From Desulfotignum sp. (GTDB lineage: Bacteria > Desulfobacterota > Desulfobacteria > Desulfobacterales > Desulfobacteraceae), in the NCBI GenBank assembly GCA_011390695.1, contig JAABRW010000440.1:1-8953 (forward strand): a stretch of DNA of 8,953 nucleotides. Reading direction: 5' to 3'. A model generated the notes under the pieces. The model saw only the letters and a program-made list of their open reading frames with translations. It did no database searches and had not been told where the DNA came from. This document shows positions 6,286 through 8,953 of this stretch, in pieces (position 1 is the first letter of the stretch; the number at the start of each line of letters is the position of its first letter). The translations under genes were made by a program, and so were the position numbers.

Positions 6286-6981
6286 ATGCGGCTGCAGAAG
6301 TTTCTGGCCCGGGCCGGGGTGTGTTCCAGGCGGGCAGGCGAAGAACTGATTGTTGCGGGACGTATACAGGTCAATGGCGGCACCGTTACCACGCTGGGCA
6401 CCCGGGTGGATCCGGAAAATGATGTGGTGCTTTATGACGGCAAGAGGGTGCATCTGCCCGGAAAAACCGAATTTGTGTATATTGCCGTAAACAAGCCCAG
6501 AGGCGTGGTCACTTCCTGTGCCAGAAAACACAATGACCGGATCATACTGGATCTTGTGAAGGTACAGGAACGGATCTTTCCTGTGGGCAGGCTGGATAAG
6601 GATTCCCAGGGCCTTGTGCTGCTCACCAATGACGGGGACCTGCACAACAAATTGTCCCATCCTTCCCACAACCATGAAAAAGAATACCAGGTCACAACTT
6701 TTCATCCTGTAAAAGATGCAGACCTTGATGCCATGGCCCGGGGCATGGTGATCCAGGGAAAAAAAACCAGGAAAGCCAGGGTGCGGCGGATGGCAAAAAA
6801 CAGGTTCACCATTGTTCTCAAGCAGGGGATGAACCGACAGATCCGCAGGATGGTGGGAAAGACCGGCAACCGCGTGGAAAACCTTATGCGGATGCGCATG
6901 GCCAATATATCTCTGGGTGATCTGCAGTCCGGGACCTGGCGGTATCTGACCACTGAAGAAATCGCCGGCCTGACCCGGTGA
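6286..6981 (+). CDS. rluF: 23S rRNA pseudouridine synthase, RsuA/RluB/E/F family, RluF-like
   Basis: The 231-residue enzyme has an N-terminal S4 RNA-binding domain (about 1-48, MRLQKFLARAGVCSRRAGEE) and a pseudouridine synthase domain with catalytic D104 in GRLDKDSQGL. The combination GRLDKDSQGL, HEKEY and QGMNRQIRRM is closest to E. coli RluF, which modifies U2604 of 23S rRNA, rather than to RsuA, RluB or RluE; this subfamily choice is from memory of those motifs. It is shorter than E. coli RluF because it lacks that protein's C-terminal extension. ATG 6286 starts at the conserved N-terminus; ATG 6250 and 6238 in the same frame would overlap argJ. None has a good ribosome binding site, so coupling to argJ translation is likely. 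A strong terminator follows. Confidence 0.88.
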   Translation: MRLQKFLARAGVCSRRAGEELIVAGRIQVNGGTVTTLGTRVDPENDVVLYDGKRVHLPGKTEFVYIAVNKPRGVVTSCARKHNDRIILDLVKVQERIFPVGRLDKDSQGLVLLTNDGDLHNKLSHPSHNHEKEYQVTTFHPVKDADLDAMARGMVIQGKKTRKARVRRMAKNRFTIVLKQGMNRQIRRMVGKTGNRVENLMRMRMANISLGDLQSGTWRYLTTEEIAGLTR

Positions 6982-6990
6982 TCACATGTC

Positions 6991-7036
6991 CCGGACAGAC
7001 CGGGGGCGTCTAAACCCCGGTGGCCGGTTTTTTTTT
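6991..7036 (+). terminator. Strong intrinsic terminator of the argJ-rluF unit
   Basis: ACCGGGG (6999-7005) pairs perfectly with CCCCGGT (7015-7021). An outer CCGG pair (6991-6994 with 7024-7027) extends the stem across a small internal loop. Nine Ts (7028-7036) follow. It begins 9 nt after the stop at 6981. The reverse complement has no T-run, so it does not serve the convergent HdeD-family gene, which ends at 7042. Confidence 0.9.
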
Positions 7037-7041
7037 AAAGG

Positions 7042-7617
7042 CTACATTGCGGACAGGTGTTTCAGCCTGCTGCCGATGACCATGGCGGTGATGCCGGAAA
7101 ATATCAGATCGATGCCCAGTATCAGGCCGATGACCCACAGCGCTGTTCCAGGCAGGCCTGCAAGGACAAAAATACCCAGAATGAGCGAAAGTATGCCGTT
7201 GGTCATCATCCACCCCCAGCCGGGCCGCTGCCGCCACACCAGAGCTGACTGGATCTTGAAAGCGCCGAGTATCAGAAAAAAGATGCCCAGTATCACGGTC
7301 AGTGCAAATGCACCGCTCATGGGACTGACCAGAAAAAGGATGCCTGTCAGAAGAAAGAGAACGGCAAAAAGGACCTCCCAGAAGATGGGGCGCCATTTTC
7401 GAACCGATACTGCATGGGCAATCTGCAGTACACCGGCCAGAAGCAGGATGACCGCCACCAGAACCTGCACGGTCAAGGTGGCCACATATGGCAGGATGAC
7501 AGCCAGGATGCCGATCACCAGAAGGGCGATCCCGATGTTTCGAAACCATTTGGACATCCCTGTAAAATCATTTAGTTCGCGGTCTGTAAAATGGAGGGTA
7601 AATTCTTGACGGTTCAT
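7042..7617 (-). CDS. HdeD-family (DUF308) membrane protein
   Basis: A 191-residue inner-membrane protein with six hydrophobic segments at roughly residues 25-43, 48-68, 78-97, 102-122, 134-153 and 158-178, and a polar 20-residue N-terminus without a signal peptide. The three repeated helix pairs and segments such as LGIFFLILGAFKI and GILSLILGIFVL are typical of the HdeD/DUF308 family. E. coli HdeD is linked to acid resistance at high cell density, but most relatives have no tested role, so acid resistance here is only a family label. The start is supported by AAGGA 8 nt upstream of ATG 7617. It lies downstream of trpS on the same strand with a 156-nt gap that contains a possible terminator, so separate expression is likely. 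It is convergent with the RluF-like gene. Confidence 0.85.
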   Translation of the reverse strand: MNRQEFTLHFTDRELNDFTGMSKWFRNIGIALLVIGILAVILPYVATLTVQVLVAVILLLAGVLQIAHAVSVRKWRPIFWEVLFAVLFLLTGILFLVSPMSGAFALTVILGIFFLILGAFKIQSALVWRQRPGWGWMMTNGILSLILGIFVLAGLPGTALWVIGLILGIDLIFSGITAMVIGSRLKHLSAM

Positions 7618-7647
7618 ACATACATTCCTTTTTGTGTTGTGATTTTC

Positions 7648-7662
7648 CCCTGAAAAACAGGG
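7648..7662. repeat. Small hairpin in the HdeD-family gene leader
   Basis: CCCTG (7648-7652) and CAGGG (7658-7662) are inverted arms around five As, about 30 nt upstream of the start codon at 7617. On the - strand the loop is five Us. There is no T-run after it, so it could be a leader stem or a protein-binding site. No convincing promoter hexamers were found around it. Confidence 0.25.
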
Positions 7663-7713
7663 AAGTCTGCATATTTATGTAAAATATCCAGGGTATATAA
7701 AACACCGGAACAC

Positions 7714-7750
7714 AAAAAAAATAAATAGGGAAAACCCTCATATGCAAGGG
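7714..7750 (-). terminator. Possible trpS terminator with alternative short stems
   Basis: Read on the - strand after the trpS stop there are three short blocks: CCCT (7750-7747), AGGG (7738-7735) and CCCT (7730-7727), then ATTTA and eight Ts (7721-7714). AGGG can pair with either CCCT block; pairing with the second puts a 4-bp stem with a TTTT loop just before the T-run. The stems are weak, so termination would be partial at best. Confidence 0.3.
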
Positions 7751-7773
7751 CCTCAGATATGTATGTTCCTGGT

Positions 7774-8784
7774 TTAATCCAGGGACCGGATACCGATGGC
7801 CGACCGGATCTTTTTTAAAAAGGGTACGGAAAACCCTCTGGCCTTGTCCGCTCCTTTGGCCAGGATATCTTCAATATCCCCCGGGTTTTTGATCAGCTCA
7901 TTATACCGCTGCCTGGGTTCGGCCAGAATGGTGTTGATATATTCAAACAATTCCTGTTTCATTACTCCCCAGGCGATGCCGGCCCGGTAGCGTTCGGCCA
8001 TGGCAGCTGTCTGCTCCCGGGTGGCAAAGGCCCTGTAAATGGAAAAAAGGGTGCAGGTGTCAGGGTCCTTTGGTTCTTCAGGCCCCAGAGAATTTGTCTG
8101 GATCTTCATGATCATTTTGCGCAGCCGTTTTTCCGTGTCAAACAGCGGGATGAAGTTGTTATAGCTCTTGCTCATTTTTCTGCCGTCCAGGCCGGACAAC
8201 ACTGCGGTGTTGTCATCCACCACCACTTCGGGCAGAACAAACAGTTTTTCATATACATGGTTGAACCGTGCCGCAATATCTCTGGTCATTTCCAGGTGCT
8301 GGACCTGGTCTTTTCCCACCGGTACTTTTCTGGCATTGAACATGAGAATGTCAGCAGCCATGAGAATGGGATATGAGAACAGTCCCATGGTAATGGACTG
8401 GTCAGGGTCTTTGTTACCGGCAATTTCATTTTCCTGGACCTTTGCCTTGTAGGCATGGGCCCGGTTCATCAGGCCCTTGGCAGTGAGACAGGTCAGAATC
8501 CAGGTCAGTTCCGGAATTTCAGGGATATCAGACTGCCGGTAAAACACGCAGTTATCATGGTCCAGGCCCAGGGCGATCCAGGCGGCTGCGATCTGAAGGG
8601 CGGATGCCTGCCGTTTTTCAGGATCATGGTTTTTAATCAGGGAGTGGTAGTCAGCCAGAAAATAATAGGAGGTCAGATTCGGATTTTTACTGGATGCCAC
8701 CGCCGGCCTGATGGCACCCACAAAATTTCCCAGGTGGGGGGTGCCGCTGGTGGTGATACCGGTTAAAAAGTCAGCATTCTTCAT
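7774..8784 (-). CDS. trpS: Tryptophanyl-tRNA synthetase
   Basis: TrpS, a class Ic aminoacyl-tRNA synthetase, charges tRNA-Trp with tryptophan using ATP in the cytoplasm as a homodimer. The 336 residues match the usual bacterial length. The ATP-binding HIGH equivalent is TPHLGN (15-20), and the second signature KMSKS is complete (203-207, in GRKMSKSYNN). SYPILMAADILMF (137-149) and VPVGKDQVQHLEMTRDIA (154-171) are characteristic of the active site. ATG 8784 is preceded by AGGAA about 10 nt upstream. The 90-nt gap to the upstream gene fragment shows no T-box-like leader and no clear promoter, so joint transcription with that gene is possible. Confidence 0.97.
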   Translation of the reverse strand: MKNADFLTGITTSGTPHLGNFVGAIRPAVASSKNPNLTSYYFLADYHSLIKNHDPEKRQASALQIAAAWIALGLDHDNCVFYRQSDIPEIPELTWILTCLTAKGLMNRAHAYKAKVQENEIAGNKDPDQSITMGLFSYPILMAADILMFNARKVPVGKDQVQHLEMTRDIAARFNHVYEKLFVLPEVVVDDNTAVLSGLDGRKMSKSYNNFIPLFDTEKRLRKMIMKIQTNSLGPEEPKDPDTCTLFSIYRAFATREQTAAMAERYRAGIAWGVMKQELFEYINTILAEPRQRYNELIKNPGDIEDILAKGADKARGFSVPFLKKIRSAIGIRSLD

Positions 8785-8874
8785 AGGGTGAATTTCCTAT
8801 CTAACAGGGTTTAAAAGTGCAAAAATTGTGGCGCATGGCCGGGGAAGTACCAGAAAGAAAAGATTTTATCAACA

Positions 8875-8953
8875 TTAAATTAATCCGTTGGACCGGGCAT
8901 ATGCGGCGGCAAAAGCGATTTCCTTTTTCCGGGTTTCAAGATCACCATCCAGT
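8875..8953 (-). CDS. C-terminal fragment of an unidentified protein
   Basis: The frame is open from the right window edge to TAA (8877-8875) and gives the last 25 residues, ending FAAAYARSNGLI. Composition is ordinary for a cytoplasmic protein and the segment could form one amphipathic helix. It lies on the same strand as trpS, 90 nt upstream. The family cannot be named from so short a piece, and an unused open frame cannot be excluded. Confidence 0.4.
   Translation of the reverse strand, partial: LDGDLETRKKEIAFAAAYARSNGLI

Noticed and set aside
6986..7609. + strand open frame of 207 codons, Arg- and Met-rich
   Set aside because: It lies antisense to the HdeD-family gene, whose membrane segments and ribosome binding site are clear, and it starts inside the argJ-rluF terminator.
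8785..8874. T-box or trp-type leader upstream of trpS
   Set aside because: The 90-nt leader has no T-box-like sequence, no Trp-codon leader peptide and no terminator/antiterminator pair. A weak TTGATA was seen without an acceptable -10.

Overview
The window looks like chromosomal DNA from a Desulfobacterota sulfate reducer, most likely of the Desulfobacterales. This is an inference from three things: base composition near half GC, protein texture, and a left-edge fragment that fits the Cys-rich PxxKW family typical of that group. It is mostly a housekeeping region. No rRNA, tRNA, CRISPR array, insertion sequence or intact mobile element was found.

Layout, left to right. (1) A C-terminal fragment of a PxxKW-type protein (+) ends at 138, followed by a probable terminator. 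(2) A two-gene + unit holds a fold-type I PLP aminotransferase (269-1585) and, 22 nt later, a CLC-family anion transporter with a C-terminal CBS pair (1608-3428). (3) The CLC gene overlaps truA (tRNA pseudouridine synthase, - strand) tail to tail by 10 nt. truA in turn overlaps the upstream marR-family regulator by 17 nt. A perfect 13-bp hairpin sits inside the last codons of truA. (4) The 438-nt stretch 4605-5042 has no intact large gene. It holds the marR promoter region, a 25-codon ORF with a strong ribosome binding site, a decayed HigA-type antitoxin fragment (-), and a compact promoter/dyad region in front of argJ. (5) argJ (arginine biosynthesis, +) and an RluF-like 23S rRNA pseudouridine synthase (+) form a unit closed by a strong intrinsic terminator. 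(6) On the - strand lie an HdeD-family membrane protein (7042-7617), trpS (7774-8784) and the last 25 codons of an unidentified gene at the right edge.

How the genes relate. Most neighbours are metabolic or translation genes (argJ, trpS, truA, the RluF-like enzyme) with no shared pathway. The two pseudouridine synthases are in separate operons. CLC and HdeD-family proteins are both linked to acid or ion stress in other bacteria, but nothing in the sequence ties them together here. I found no convincing novel multi-gene system. The points most worth a second look are three atypical residue positions in the CLC protein, the terminator-like hairpin inside truA, and the remnant toxin-antitoxin locus whose presumed promoter and operator now lie across the argJ promoter.
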